Shown one piece after another: positions 1 to 6,761 of a stretch of 28,587 bases of DNA; position 1 is the stretch's first letter, and each line of letters begins with the position of its first letter. Below the pieces are notes generated by a model. That model was not told where the DNA came from. It did no database searches and saw only the letters and a list, made by a program, of their open reading frames with translations. The stretch covers positions 1 to 28,587 of the forward strand of contig PBPJ01000023.1 in assembly GCA_002725495.1 (NCBI GenBank), read 5' to 3'. This DNA is from Candidatus Woesearchaeota archaeon (GTDB taxonomy: Archaea > Nanobdellota > Nanobdellia > UBA10117 > ARS21). A program made the translations under genes and the position numbers.

Positions 1-8
1 ACACTGGC

Positions 9-26
9 GACAGGCATACGCCTGTC
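9..26. repeat. Perfect 7-bp inverted repeat (hairpin)
   Basis: GACAGGC at 9-15 and its reverse complement GCCTGTC at 20-26 flank a 4-nt loop. On the plus strand a T-rich stretch follows at about 43-60, so it could end a plus-strand transcript entering from the left. It could equally be a protein-binding or recombination site. On the minus strand no U-tract follows, so it is a poor terminator for the proC-like gene. Confidence 0.5.
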
Positions 27-80
27 TATCATTGACCTATCCTGTTTTGTTATCTTTTTGCTATCAAAATTTACAAAATA

Positions 81-104
81 CCTTCCCTCACCAACCTTCC
101 CTCA
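81..104. repeat. Short direct repeat, 10 bp, period 14
   Basis: CCTTCCCTCA occurs at 81-90 and again at 95-104, just downstream of the stop codon of the minus-strand proC-like gene. On the minus strand it reads as a G/A-rich repeat. Its role is unknown, and a pair this short may be chance. Confidence 0.35.
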
Positions 105-106
105 AT

Positions 107-922
107 TCATTCTCGGATTTGCCGACATTTTTCTATCGTATCAACCAATCCCATAGTTAGAGCCTCTTGCAAACCTGCCTTTTCCATTGTTTCAATCCCT
201 ACTTCAGTAGTTCCACCCTTAGATGCTACCATTTTTACAATTTCATTCAATTTAAAATCGGTATTTTCCATCAATGAGAGAATTCCTTCAACAGTTTTCT
301 GAATTATTACCTCAGAATTACTATCCGAAAGTCCGTTTTCCATACCACATACCTTTACAGTATCAAATACTTGTGCAAGATAAGCAATTCCTGAACCTGA
401 GATAGCAGTAATGGTATCGAGATTAGATTCTTCGTCTTGTTTATACTGTATTGAGTATGCTAAATTATTAAAAATCTTATGATATGAGGTTTCGTCTGAA
501 ATTTCACAATTTTTATTTTTGACCCATCCATTAACTCCCTTTCCATATTCAATAGCGAGGTTGCTCATCGCCCTAATTAATTTTATATCAGGCTTCATTC
601 CCTCATAATATGAAATAGGCAATCCGGCGGCGAATGAAATTATTAATTTATCATAATCTATTAAGTTTTCCATGACTTCCTCCATATTTTGTGGCCTTAC
701 ACATAGAATAATCACATCACTATTCTGCTTTAAAGATTTTATATCACCAATACCCTTTACACTTGACCCACTAATCCTATGAATATATTCATCTGCAATT
801 AGTTTTGGAGAATCTCGTTCAGTAAGTAATATTTGAACCTGATTACTGTGGCTTAACATTCCTTTAATGAGTGCAGTTCCGAAATGACCTACTCCAATCA
901 CACCCACAGTAAGTTCAGACAT
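107..922 (-). CDS. proC: Pyrroline-5-carboxylate reductase-like protein
   Basis: The 271-aa protein looks like a ProC-family NAD(P)H-dependent reductase, which converts 1-pyrroline-5-carboxylate to proline. It has an N-terminal Rossmann motif (G10-x-G12-x-x-G15) and a 'CVRPQ' strand end. Family signatures follow: RAMSN (usually RAMPN), SGSGIAY (usually SGSGPAY) and SKGGTTE (usually SPGGTT). Several conserved prolines are replaced, so activity or substrate may have drifted. I chose the ATG at 922 over the upstream in-frame ATG at 967 because the Rossmann fold starts right after it and a TATA-like box lies 30 nt upstream, giving a leaderless mRNA. It is the only minus-strand gene in the window and diverges from the rest across the iteron region. 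An amino-acid biosynthesis gene beside replication genes suggests cargo or an auxiliary metabolic gene. Confidence 0.8.
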   Translation of the reverse strand: MSELTVGVIGVGHFGTALIKGMLSHSNQVQILLTERDSPKLIADEYIHRISGSSVKGIGDIKSLKQNSDVIILCVRPQNMEEVMENLIDYDKLIISFAAGLPISYYEGMKPDIKLIRAMSNLAIEYGKGVNGWVKNKNCEISDETSYHKIFNNLAYSIQYKQDEESNLDTITAISGSGIAYLAQVFDTVKVCGMENGLSDSNSEVIIQKTVEGILSLMENTDFKLNEIVKMVASKGGTTEVGIETMEKAGLQEALTMGLVDTIEKCRQIRE

Positions 923-943
923 ATTCTTCAATAAAAAACCACA

Positions 944-952
944 GTTATAAAA
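944..952 (-). promoter_or_regulatory. TATA box of the proC-like gene
   Basis: On the minus strand the sequence reads TTTTATAAC, with its first T 30 nt before the ATG at 922. This matches the spacing of the plus-strand promoters in the window and implies a leaderless transcript. Confidence 0.6.
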
Positions 953-1007
953 CTTACGATACCACAATTAAACCTTCATTTTTATTTTCATACCTATATT
1001 CAAATTT

Positions 1008-1217
1008 GACGCAAACGGGTTGCAAAAGACGCAAACGGGTTGCAAAAGTCGAATAAATACATTATTAACTATCTCTATTGCTGTTATATAGCATTTTTTT
1101 GGAATTTTTTTCCTTATTCCTTTGACGCTTTTGGGTTGCATCTTCAAAATAAATAGACGGAAACAGGTTGCAAAAAGATAGTTAGGGAGAGAAATTAGAC
1201 GCAAACGGGTTGCAAAA
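1008..1217. repeat. Iteron-like cluster, five 20-bp direct repeats
   Basis: The unit GACGCAAACGGGTTGCAAAA occurs exactly at 1008-1027, 1028-1047 and 1198-1217. Degenerate copies lie at about 1124-1142 (GACGCTTTTGGGTTGCA) and 1156-1175 (GACGGAAACAGGTTGCAAAA). The first two are back to back, and the others start 96, 32 and 42 bp further on. Each unit contains an imperfect palindrome (GCAA ... TTGC), as expected for a dimeric DNA-binding protein. AT-rich DNA lies between copies. The cluster fills the divergent gap between the proC-like gene and a tandem winged-helix protein. It resembles plasmid or viral iteron origins, or a multi-site operator or partition site. The repeats are seen directly; the origin role is inferred. 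Confidence 0.8.
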
Positions 1218-1246
1218 TTATGATAATCTATGTTTTAGTGATAAGT

Positions 1247-1255
1247 ATTATATAG
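1247..1255 (+). promoter_or_regulatory. TATA box of the winged-helix gene
   Basis: ATTATATAG begins exactly 30 nt before the ATG at 1277. It lies about 30 bp after the last iteron, so a protein bound to the iterons could control this promoter. Confidence 0.6.
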
Positions 1256-1276
1256 TTTATTCCCACTATTAATATT

Positions 1277-2020
1277 ATGGTTTCTTTAATTTGTATGGGT
1301 GGCGAGGTGTGCAATGGATGTGGTGTTTGCACAATTAAAGAACACATTGAAACCAATTATAGTGAGGATGATTTTGATTCAATTTTAAATAGTGATACGA
1401 TGTTAGAATTATTAGTAAGAGAAATTATATTTGAAGAATCTGAAGTGGTTTCCACATTAGAAGAACTTAAGTCTTTGAGAGAGGAATTAGATAAACCTTT
1501 TGTTGATGATGAGGTGGAAGAAATTTATCCATCGCAAGAAGATAATGAGGTAAGACGAACACCTATTCCAACACCAAAATTATCTAAAATTAAATATGTT
1601 GCAACAGACTACAATACTAAGGTAAAACAAATGGAGATGATTGATAGTTTTTTTGAACAATTAAATAATACAAGTGAAGGCCTTTCTAAGACGACTTTCC
1701 TCAAGTCTATTAGTAAGGATAATAAAAAGGGTCGGAAAGACTTTGATGATATAATTAAGACTACACTTAGAGAAGGAGTTTTAGTTAAAGTAGGAAGGCA
1801 ATATTATCTTAGAAATAATATTATCACCCAAGAGAATAATTTTCATAGAAAGGTTTATCATATTATTTATGATAATGAACCTATTTCATCATCAGGAATT
1901 CTTACTCAATTAAATTACAGGAATTCTAAGGGTCGGAGAAAATTACTACAAATCCTTAAACTCATGTCGGAGGAAAATCTAATTAATTATTCTTCAAACA
2001 AATGGAGTGTAAAAAGATAA
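1277..2020 (+). CDS. Cys-cluster and tandem winged-helix DNA-binding protein
   Basis: The 247-aa protein has three parts. The N-terminus carries a Cys cluster (C6, C12, C15, C18; pattern CxxCxxC) that could bind Zn or Fe-S. An acidic linker spans about residues 28-95. The C-terminal half looks like two winged-helix repeats (about 118-179 and 190-246), each with a K-G-R segment ahead of a Leu-rich recognition-type helix and a beta-wing ending Y-Y-L or W-S-V. I do not recognise a named family. The gene directly follows the iteron cluster and has its own TATA box 30 nt before the ATG. A tandem winged-helix protein next to iterons resembles plasmid Rep initiators, so a replication initiator or autoregulator role is possible; a transcription factor is the alternative. 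Confidence 0.65.
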   Translation: MVSLICMGGEVCNGCGVCTIKEHIETNYSEDDFDSILNSDTMLELLVREIIFEESEVVSTLEELKSLREELDKPFVDDEVEEIYPSQEDNEVRRTPIPTPKLSKIKYVATDYNTKVKQMEMIDSFFEQLNNTSEGLSKTTFLKSISKDNKKGRKDFDDIIKTTLREGVLVKVGRQYYLRNNIITQENNFHRKVYHIIYDNEPISSSGILTQLNYRNSKGRRKLLQILKLMSEENLINYSSNKWSVKR

Positions 2021-2025
2021 ATAGA

Positions 2026-2034
2026 TTTAAATAC
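2026..2034 (+). promoter_or_regulatory. TATA box of the glycosyltransferase gene
   Basis: TTTAAATAC begins 29 nt before the ATG at 2055, just after the stop codon of the winged-helix gene. Confidence 0.7.
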
Positions 2035-2054
2035 TTATTCTCTAAGTCAAAAAT

Positions 2055-2846
2055 ATGAGTATTTGTTATTATATCCCTGTTAAAGATGAGTTGGAATATC
2101 TTGAGAGGTCTATCCCGAACCTATTCAAAAATATGGGAAAGGATGATATGATATTAATATCTATTGATAAGGATAAGACTCCCATTTCTATTAGGAATTA
2201 TCTTTCAACCTTTGAAGATGAGAAGGATATAGCATGGTTTAGAAATGATGGAGGCCATCCTACTATGAAGGTAGTTGAATTTGAATGGTGTCATGATTTT
2301 TCTGCTTTGAAAAACTTAGCGTTTGAATATACAGATAAGGAATGGATTTTTCAATTAGATGCTGATGAGAATTTGACTGAAACTTTAATACAACAAATAA
2401 ATCCCTTTTTAGAAACTGCGAAGCAAGAGGGTTGGGATGGAGTAATGATTCCTCGTATCAACACATATACTGATTTAGAAGATTATCCTAATTTCATTGA
2501 AGATAATTATCTTCATTTTGCTTTTAATGATAGAGGATGGATGCATTGGCCTGAGTATTGTTTAAGAATTTATAGAAACTTAGATTATATTCGATGGGTA
2601 GGGGAAATTCACGAATCTATACAGGGGTGTAAAGCCCACTTACAAATCGAGCCTTCGGAAGACTATGCAATAATTCATGAAAAATCTATATCTAAACAAA
2701 TTATTAGTGATGAATATTATAATACCTTTGAACACCATAGAAATCTTCATCACCAAAATATTCAAAACAGAAAGAAAGTAGTGGAAGCAAAATTAGAGAG
2801 TATTAGATTTAATTCAGAACAAGGTTTTGAAGAAGAAAACATATAG
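2055..2846 (+). CDS. Family 2 glycosyltransferase-like protein
   Basis: The 263-aa protein resembles GT-A fold, family 2 glycosyltransferases, which transfer a sugar from a nucleotide-sugar donor. It begins with a typical strand and acidic turn (YYIPVKDE, residues 5-12). A D-A-D-E metal and nucleotide-binding motif sits at 102-105 after a hydrophobic strand (WIFQL). A late G-E-I-H-E segment (about 183-187) matches the acceptor-side motif common in this family. No membrane segment is visible, so it should be cytosolic. The C-terminus is His/Gln-rich and charged. It is transcribed from its own leaderless promoter. Glycosyltransferases on viruses and plasmids often modify surface glycans, virion proteins or modified DNA bases; the acceptor here is unknown. 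Confidence 0.75.
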   Translation: MSICYYIPVKDELEYLERSIPNLFKNMGKDDMILISIDKDKTPISIRNYLSTFEDEKDIAWFRNDGGHPTMKVVEFEWCHDFSALKNLAFEYTDKEWIFQLDADENLTETLIQQINPFLETAKQEGWDGVMIPRINTYTDLEDYPNFIEDNYLHFAFNDRGWMHWPEYCLRIYRNLDYIRWVGEIHESIQGCKAHLQIEPSEDYAIIHEKSISKQIISDEYYNTFEHHRNLHHQNIQNRKKVVEAKLESIRFNSEQGFEEENI

Positions 2847-2847
2847 G

Positions 2848-2856
2848 TTTAAATAG
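2848..2856 (+). promoter_or_regulatory. TATA box of the 2884-6501 operon
   Basis: TTTAAATAG lies 36 nt before the ATG at 2884. The slightly longer distance leaves a few nt of leader that include a GAGG (2870-2873) about 10 nt before the start. It is the likely promoter for the cluster containing TBP and PolD small subunit. Confidence 0.65.
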
Positions 2857-2883
2857 TTAGTCTAAGTAAGAGGAAATGATAAG

Positions 2884-3246
2884 ATGGCTCAAGTAGTAAT
2901 GGCGTTAGATTTTTCAGGAATGGAAGATTTTGATTTTAATAATATAGTAACTCAATGGTTTATTGATAACGAAGTTCAAGTCAAGGAAGAATCATTCTCT
3001 AATGGAAAAGATATTCTTAATTATAATCATTATGAAAAATTTAATGTAGTTATATTTAATTTTGATAATCTTGATGGGGATTATTTTTCGGAGTTATTTT
3101 ACACATATTTGAATTGTATTAAAGACCCTTCCTCAATCAAAGTTTCATTAGCGGAAGAAGGACAATTCGGATTTGAAACTCTTGTTGAAACGACCTTAGA
3201 TAAATTTTTAGAGATGCTAAATACTGCTGATGGAGAGGATGAGTAA
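2884..3246 (+). CDS. Hypothetical acidic protein
   Basis: I do not recognise a family for this 120-aa protein. It is strongly acidic, has no membrane segment, and seems mixed alpha/beta with hydrophobic strands such as 'VVIFNF' near residues 55-60. It is first in the operon that leads to TBP and PolD small subunit, and its 3' end overlaps a good SD-like sequence for the next gene. No function is assigned. Confidence 0.75.
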   Translation: MAQVVMALDFSGMEDFDFNNIVTQWFIDNEVQVKEESFSNGKDILNYNHYEKFNVVIFNFDNLDGDYFSELFYTYLNCIKDPSSIKVSLAEEGQFGFETLVETTLDKFLEMLNTADGEDE

Positions 3247-3247
3247 A

Positions 3248-3523
3248 ATGGATTGGAAGTGTATGACTTGCGAATCCATTACACCATATAGAGGGTTGTG
3301 TAGGGATTGCACCGAATATGATGAAAACGGTAAAATTCTAAATCCAGTTCCGAGAGTTAAGGTCAATTCTTTAGGCCTACCTATTGTAAAAAAGAAAGGT
3401 GGGACTAATCACAACATTAACAAAGGCTTTAGAGCAACAAAGAAAATAGATGTTCATAAGACCTTAGTTGATGACTTAAAAGAACTAACTACGGATGCAG
3501 AAGAATATATAGACTTAGCATGA
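3248..3523 (+). CDS. Small zinc-ribbon protein
   Basis: The 91-aa protein has two N-terminal CxxC knuckles (C5/C8 and C18/C21), a classic zinc ribbon, followed by a basic, Lys-rich middle and an acidic tail. Of three in-frame ATGs (3230, 3239, 3248) I chose 3248. The sequence GGAGAGG at 3232-3238 is then a Shine-Dalgarno with a 9-nt spacer, while the other two starts overlap or abut it. The gene lies 1 nt after the previous stop, so translation is probably coupled. Such proteins usually bind nucleic acid or transcription machinery; the role here is unknown. Confidence 0.75.
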   Translation: MDWKCMTCESITPYRGLCRDCTEYDENGKILNPVPRVKVNSLGLPIVKKKGGTNHNINKGFRATKKIDVHKTLVDDLKELTTDAEEYIDLA

Positions 3524-3529
3524 ATAGAA

Positions 3530-4219
3530 ATGATTGATATGAAGATATTATATATAGATATAGAAACTAAAAACAAGTTTCTTTCAGGATTAGATTTCAA
3601 GAAACCTGAAGGTTGGTTAATTAGTTGTTTTTGTATTTATGATTCTTATACAGGAAATAAGTATTATTTCGTGGAAGATAAAGAAGAAATCATATCTCAT
3701 TATGAAAAAGAATCACTATCTTCTGTAAAACAAGATATTTTTAAAAACCTGTATAATTTTACGGAGGCCGAATCAATAATGAATAACTTTTACAATGAGG
3801 GATATACTTTAAACAGTTTTAACGGTTTAAATTTTGATTTCCCCATCTTAGGAAAACCAATTCGTGATGGTGGTGTAAATTTAGATAAGATTATACATAA
3901 TTTTGAATTAGATAATAGAACAAGAGATTTATTCTTTGATTTGAATTTACACACAAATATAAATTTTAGTTTGCAGAATCTTATTAAAGGTGTAATAGGG
4001 AGTAAATATAGTAAAAGTATGAAATCTGCTTCCGCCCCTATCCAATGGAGTAAAAAACAATATATTGAAGTATTAATGTATTGTATGTTAGATTGTATCT
4101 ATACAAGTGAAGTTTTTAACAGATTAGAGAAGCCTGATGCATTATACAATATAGATTATAAAAGATATGGTAAAACTCATAAGTGTAGTATTAAAAATTA
4201 TGAGATAGTGAAAGAATAG
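3530..4219 (+). CDS. DEDDy-type 3'-5' exonuclease (DnaQ/PolB-exo-like)
   Basis: This stand-alone RNase H-fold exonuclease resembles the proofreading domain of family B polymerases, without a polymerase domain. Numbering from the second in-frame Met (3539), ExoI is D7-x-E9 in 'YIDIET'. ExoII is the NGLNFDFP segment with D100. ExoIII is Y181-x3-D185, so all DEDDy catalytic residues are present. The start could be 3530 or 3539, since neither has a strong SD. It would degrade DNA or RNA 3' ends. Its place two genes upstream of TBP and PolD small subunit suggests a replication or repair role, perhaps as separate proofreader. Length 229 aa is normal for a single-domain enzyme. Confidence 0.8.
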   Translation: MIDMKILYIDIETKNKFLSGLDFKKPEGWLISCFCIYDSYTGNKYYFVEDKEEIISHYEKESLSSVKQDIFKNLYNFTEAESIMNNFYNEGYTLNSFNGLNFDFPILGKPIRDGGVNLDKIIHNFELDNRTRDLFFDLNLHTNINFSLQNLIKGVIGSKYSKSMKSASAPIQWSKKQYIEVLMYCMLDCIYTSEVFNRLEKPDALYNIDYKRYGKTHKCSIKNYEIVKE

Positions 4220-4229
4220 GAGGAATATT

Positions 4230-4505
4230 ATGGTTAAAAGGAGTAATATAGAGGATTACGAGTATGATAGTGTAAAACAATCTAAGGGTAATAGTAAAAA
4301 ACCTGTTAATAGGATTGATGCATCAAGAGATAGAAACAGTAAAAACATTTCTAAAATAAGAGATGCTAAAATTCAGCCCGATGATTTTGATAGTCCTTTA
4401 GAAGATATGGAAATTTTAAGGGCGATGGGAATGGATAGGTGTGAGGGTTGTAAAAATTTATACCCCCTACATTTAAATAGGTGTCCGACTTGTAATGAAG
4501 GTTAG
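4230..4505 (+). CDS. Small basic protein with C-terminal zinc ribbon
   Basis: The 91-aa protein has a basic, polar and probably disordered first half, then a C-terminal zinc ribbon with C71/C74 and C85/C88 (CxxC-x10-CxxC). The start is supported by AGGAGGA at 4218-4224, with a 5-nt spacer. The same Cys spacing occurs in the small proteins at 7430 and 12511. It overlaps the start region of the TBP gene's open frame, so it is in the same operon. Nucleic-acid or transcription-complex binding is possible but not shown. Confidence 0.75.
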   Translation: MVKRSNIEDYEYDSVKQSKGNSKKPVNRIDASRDRNSKNISKIRDAKIQPDDFDSPLEDMEILRAMGMDRCEGCKNLYPLHLNRCPTCNEG

Positions 4506-4515
4506 AGGGATTATT

Positions 4516-5070
4516 ATGGCTGAAATAGTGAATATGGTAGCGAGTCAAAGAATTTGTGATTTTATAGATGTGAATGAAGTATCTTATGTATTGGATATAG
4601 ATTATGAAAGGGAGCAATTTCCCGGCCTCGTATATAGAATTGCCGAACCAAAGATTTGCATCCTATTATTTAGAAGTGGAAAGGCAGTTGCTACGGGTGC
4701 AAAAAACAAAGAAGATATAAAAACCGCTTTCACTATGATGAGGGATGATTTAAGAAATAATGAATTTAAATTATATGATGAAAAAGATATTATTACGGAT
4801 TATCACAACATTGTAGTTACAACAGATTTGTCCGACCAATTATCGGGAGAGAGGTTGAATCTAACAAGTTTGGTATTCAGCCTTCCTTTCCAATATACAG
4901 AATACGAACCTGAGCAATTTCCGGGTTTGATATATAAGAACCCTGATTTGAATGTGGTTTATCTAATTTTCTCAAGTGGTCGTTGTGTTATTACTGGTTC
5001 TAAAACCTATGCAGATGCTTTAAAGGCTGAGGAGAAACTAAAGGAAGATTTGAGTCCCTTCATAGGTTGA
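4516..5070 (+). CDS. tbp: TATA-binding protein (TBP)
   Basis: The 184-aa protein is an archaeal-type TBP, which binds and bends the TATA box to recruit TFB and RNA polymerase. It has the two-fold repeat of the TBP saddle. Repeat 1 (about 30-64) contains EQFPGLVY and LFRSGKAVATGAK, and repeat 2 (about 130-164) contains EQFPGLIY and IFSSGRCVITGSK. The four intercalating Phe (F35, F52, F135, F152) are present, and length matches cellular TBPs (about 180-190 aa). I chose the ATG at 4516 over 4495 because family homology starts there and an AGAGGGA stretch precedes it. It sits in an operon directly before PolD small subunit. A TBP on an extrachromosomal element could bias transcription towards the element's own promoters. 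Confidence 0.93.
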   Translation: MAEIVNMVASQRICDFIDVNEVSYVLDIDYEREQFPGLVYRIAEPKICILLFRSGKAVATGAKNKEDIKTAFTMMRDDLRNNEFKLYDEKDIITDYHNIVVTTDLSDQLSGERLNLTSLVFSLPFQYTEYEPEQFPGLIYKNPDLNVVYLIFSSGRCVITGSKTYADALKAEEKLKEDLSPFIG

Positions 5071-5075
5071 TAAAA

Positions 5076-6341
5076 ATGAGTTATAGTGCATGGGATGAGT
5101 TGGCTTCTGATTATCCAACCCAAATTAAAAAGGGTTTTGATGTTGGAGAAAGTCGAGGACTTAGTAACTTGGAAGGAATAACTAATTTGTTCATAGATAG
5201 ATATGAAAATTTAAAAGATATTTTTATTAAACAAGCAGGATTTCATCCGAGTGGAAGTATAAAAGAAATTAAGAGAGAATTCCGTATAATTAATTCTGAT
5301 AAGAGAAAATATCAGATAATAGGAATGGTTAGTGAAATGAAAAGAACTAAAAGTGGAGGTAAAATGATTACTTTGGAAGACTCCACATCTCAAGTAAGGG
5401 TTTTCATAAGGAAAGAAGACCCTGCAAGCGATTCATTACTCATGGATGATGTGATTGGAATTAGAGGTTCTTTTGAAAAGGATGGTAAATGGATTTGGGC
5501 GGATGAAGTCCAATATGCAGATATATTAGTAAATCATCAAAACAAAGGCGGAGAAGATATTGACCCATTCTCTATTGCCTTTTTGAGTGATTTACACATG
5601 GGGTCAAAATACTTTTTGGAAGATACATGGGATAAAATAATGAAATGGTTCAACGAAGATGATTTGTCTAAAAATATTAAATACTTAGTCTTATCAGGAG
5701 ATTGTGTTGATGGCGTGGGAATATACCCTAACCAAGAGAAGAATCTTTCTATAACAAATGCTTTCGACCAATACGATTTTTGTGCAAGAAAATTGGATGA
5801 GTTACCCGACCATATTACTCCTGTAATATTACCGGGAAATCATGATGTAGTCAGACCTGCTGAACCTCAACCTGTATTAGAGCCTGAAATACAACAAGCC
5901 TTCAACTCGGCAATCCATGTAGGGAATCCTGCAAGGGTTAATTTAAACGGCTTGGATTTATTATCTTATCATGGTAAATCAATGGATGATTTAGTTCCAC
6001 ATTTGGATGATGTGACTTATGGAACATCTATACAAGGAATGAAACATATGTTAAAGAAAAGACATTTGGCTCCAATGTGGGGTGAGAGAAATGCCTTATC
6101 TCCCGAAGAGAGCGACCAATTAGTTATAAGAGATATTCCTGATATATTTGTAACAGGACATACCCATAGCCATGCAGTTAATTGGTATAGAGGAGTTCCC
6201 TGTATAGTATCATCCACCGTTCAGGGACAAACAGATTTTATGCAAATGTTAGGTTATTCAAGTATGAAAGGTTATCTAACCCTATACAACGGTCAAAACA
6301 GGGAATCTAAAGTTTTGAAGTTTCATCCCAATGATTCTTAA
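5076..6341 (+). CDS. polB: DNA polymerase D small subunit (DP1), 3'-5' exonuclease
   Basis: The 421-aa protein is the small subunit of family D DNA polymerase, which proofreads and scaffolds the large catalytic subunit DP2. An OB-fold spans about 77-150 (ITLEDSTSQVRVFI). A calcineurin-like phosphoesterase domain follows with every motif intact: SDLHMGS (D172, H174), LSGDCVD (D209), GNHD (254-257), SYHG (H299) and GHTHSH (361-366). Typical DP1s are longer, and the N-terminal region is short here. I chose the ATG at 5076; an in-frame TTG at 5067 overlaps the TBP stop codon. The gene follows TBP by 5 nt. No DP2 lies in the window, so the partner must be elsewhere on the element or supplied by the host. 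The symbol polB is the archaeal name for the DP1 gene, not family B polymerase. Confidence 0.92.
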   Translation: MSYSAWDELASDYPTQIKKGFDVGESRGLSNLEGITNLFIDRYENLKDIFIKQAGFHPSGSIKEIKREFRIINSDKRKYQIIGMVSEMKRTKSGGKMITLEDSTSQVRVFIRKEDPASDSLLMDDVIGIRGSFEKDGKWIWADEVQYADILVNHQNKGGEDIDPFSIAFLSDLHMGSKYFLEDTWDKIMKWFNEDDLSKNIKYLVLSGDCVDGVGIYPNQEKNLSITNAFDQYDFCARKLDELPDHITPVILPGNHDVVRPAEPQPVLEPEIQQAFNSAIHVGNPARVNLNGLDLLSYHGKSMDDLVPHLDDVTYGTSIQGMKHMLKKRHLAPMWGERNALSPEESDQLVIRDIPDIFVTGHTHSHAVNWYRGVPCIVSSTVQGQTDFMQMLGYSSMKGYLTLYNGQNRESKVLKFHPNDS

Positions 6342-6360
6342 TTCAAGGTAAGGTGAGTGT

Positions 6361-6501
6361 ATGAGAAAATGGATTTTTCACGGAAAGCACTTGCATCCTG
6401 ATTTAGAAGATGATTTATATGTGCAGTTCATGGCTAATCTATTTTCTGCATTAACTACTGCTACCCTAATTGGAGCATATCATTATTTTTTCCATTTTTA
6501 G
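6361..6501 (+). CDS. Small single-pass membrane protein
   Basis: This 46-aa ORF has a polar N-terminus (MRKWIFHGKHLHPDLEDD) and one hydrophobic segment, about residues 25-46, ending YHYFFHF. The sequence AAGGTGAG (6349-6356) precedes the ATG as a likely ribosome binding site, 19 nt after the DP1 gene. It is probably the last gene of that operon. Function is unknown. Confidence 0.55.
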   Translation: MRKWIFHGKHLHPDLEDDLYVQFMANLFSALTTATLIGAYHYFFHF

Positions 6502-6519
6502 ATATTCCTAACCCAACAT

Positions 6520-6528
6520 TTTATATAG
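6520..6528 (+). promoter_or_regulatory. TATA box for the 6551 operon
   Basis: TTTATATAG starts 31 nt before a GTG (6551) and 28 nt before a TTG (6548), and the frame from either opens a short membrane peptide. Confidence 0.6.
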
Positions 6529-6550
6529 GTCTTTAAATTAGGGTAATTTG

Positions 6551-6649
6551 GTGTTATCTTTGGAATATACATTATTGGGAATCATGATGATTATTTTCAT
6601 CGGATGGGGTGGAAATCTAATACTATCAATTAAAGAAAAAAAATTATGA
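6551..6649 (+). CDS. Tiny hydrophobic membrane peptide
   Basis: The predicted 32-aa peptide is almost one transmembrane helix (residues 8-28) with a Lys-rich C-terminus. No ATG sits at the expected place. A GTG at 6551 lies 31 nt after the TATA box start, matching the leaderless rule seen elsewhere; the TTG at 6548 is the alternative. A later ATG at 6584 would remove half of the helix. The next gene's SD overlaps its stop codon, which supports a real operon. Confidence 0.45.
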   Translation: MLSLEYTLLGIMMIIFIGWGGNLILSIKEKKL

Positions 6650-6659
6650 GGTGTAATAA

Positions 6660-6761
6660 ATGAAGGCAGGAGTTAGAGCAAGGTATTGGAGTAAATTTAA
6701 ATCACGAAGAAAGCATTTTCTCGCAGGTAAGTATCGTGTTAAGAAAGGGGGGAATGAATAA
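6660..6761 (+). CDS. Tiny basic peptide
   Basis: The 33-aa peptide is strongly basic (Arg and Lys about 40% of residues), with no Cys. GAGGTG at 6648-6653 is a well-placed SD, 6 nt before the ATG. Its stop codon shares one base with the ATG of the next gene (TAATG), a typical coupled junction. It could bind nucleic acid, but nothing more can be said. Confidence 0.55.
   Translation: MKAGVRARYWSKFKSRRKHFLAGKYRVKKGGNE

Noticed and set aside
1092..1112. T-rich run as a terminator
   Set aside because: No plus-strand gene ends before it and the run lies in the iteron region, so it is more likely AT-rich spacer.
968..1204. 78-codon minus-strand open frame over the iterons
   Set aside because: It is built from repeat units and AT-rich DNA, and has no TATA box at 30 nt or protein-like composition. 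The iteron region is better read as non-coding.
1008..1217. CRISPR array
   Set aside because: Repeat units are 20 bp, uneven in spacing (0 to about 76 bp between copies), and partly degenerate, with no cas genes nearby.
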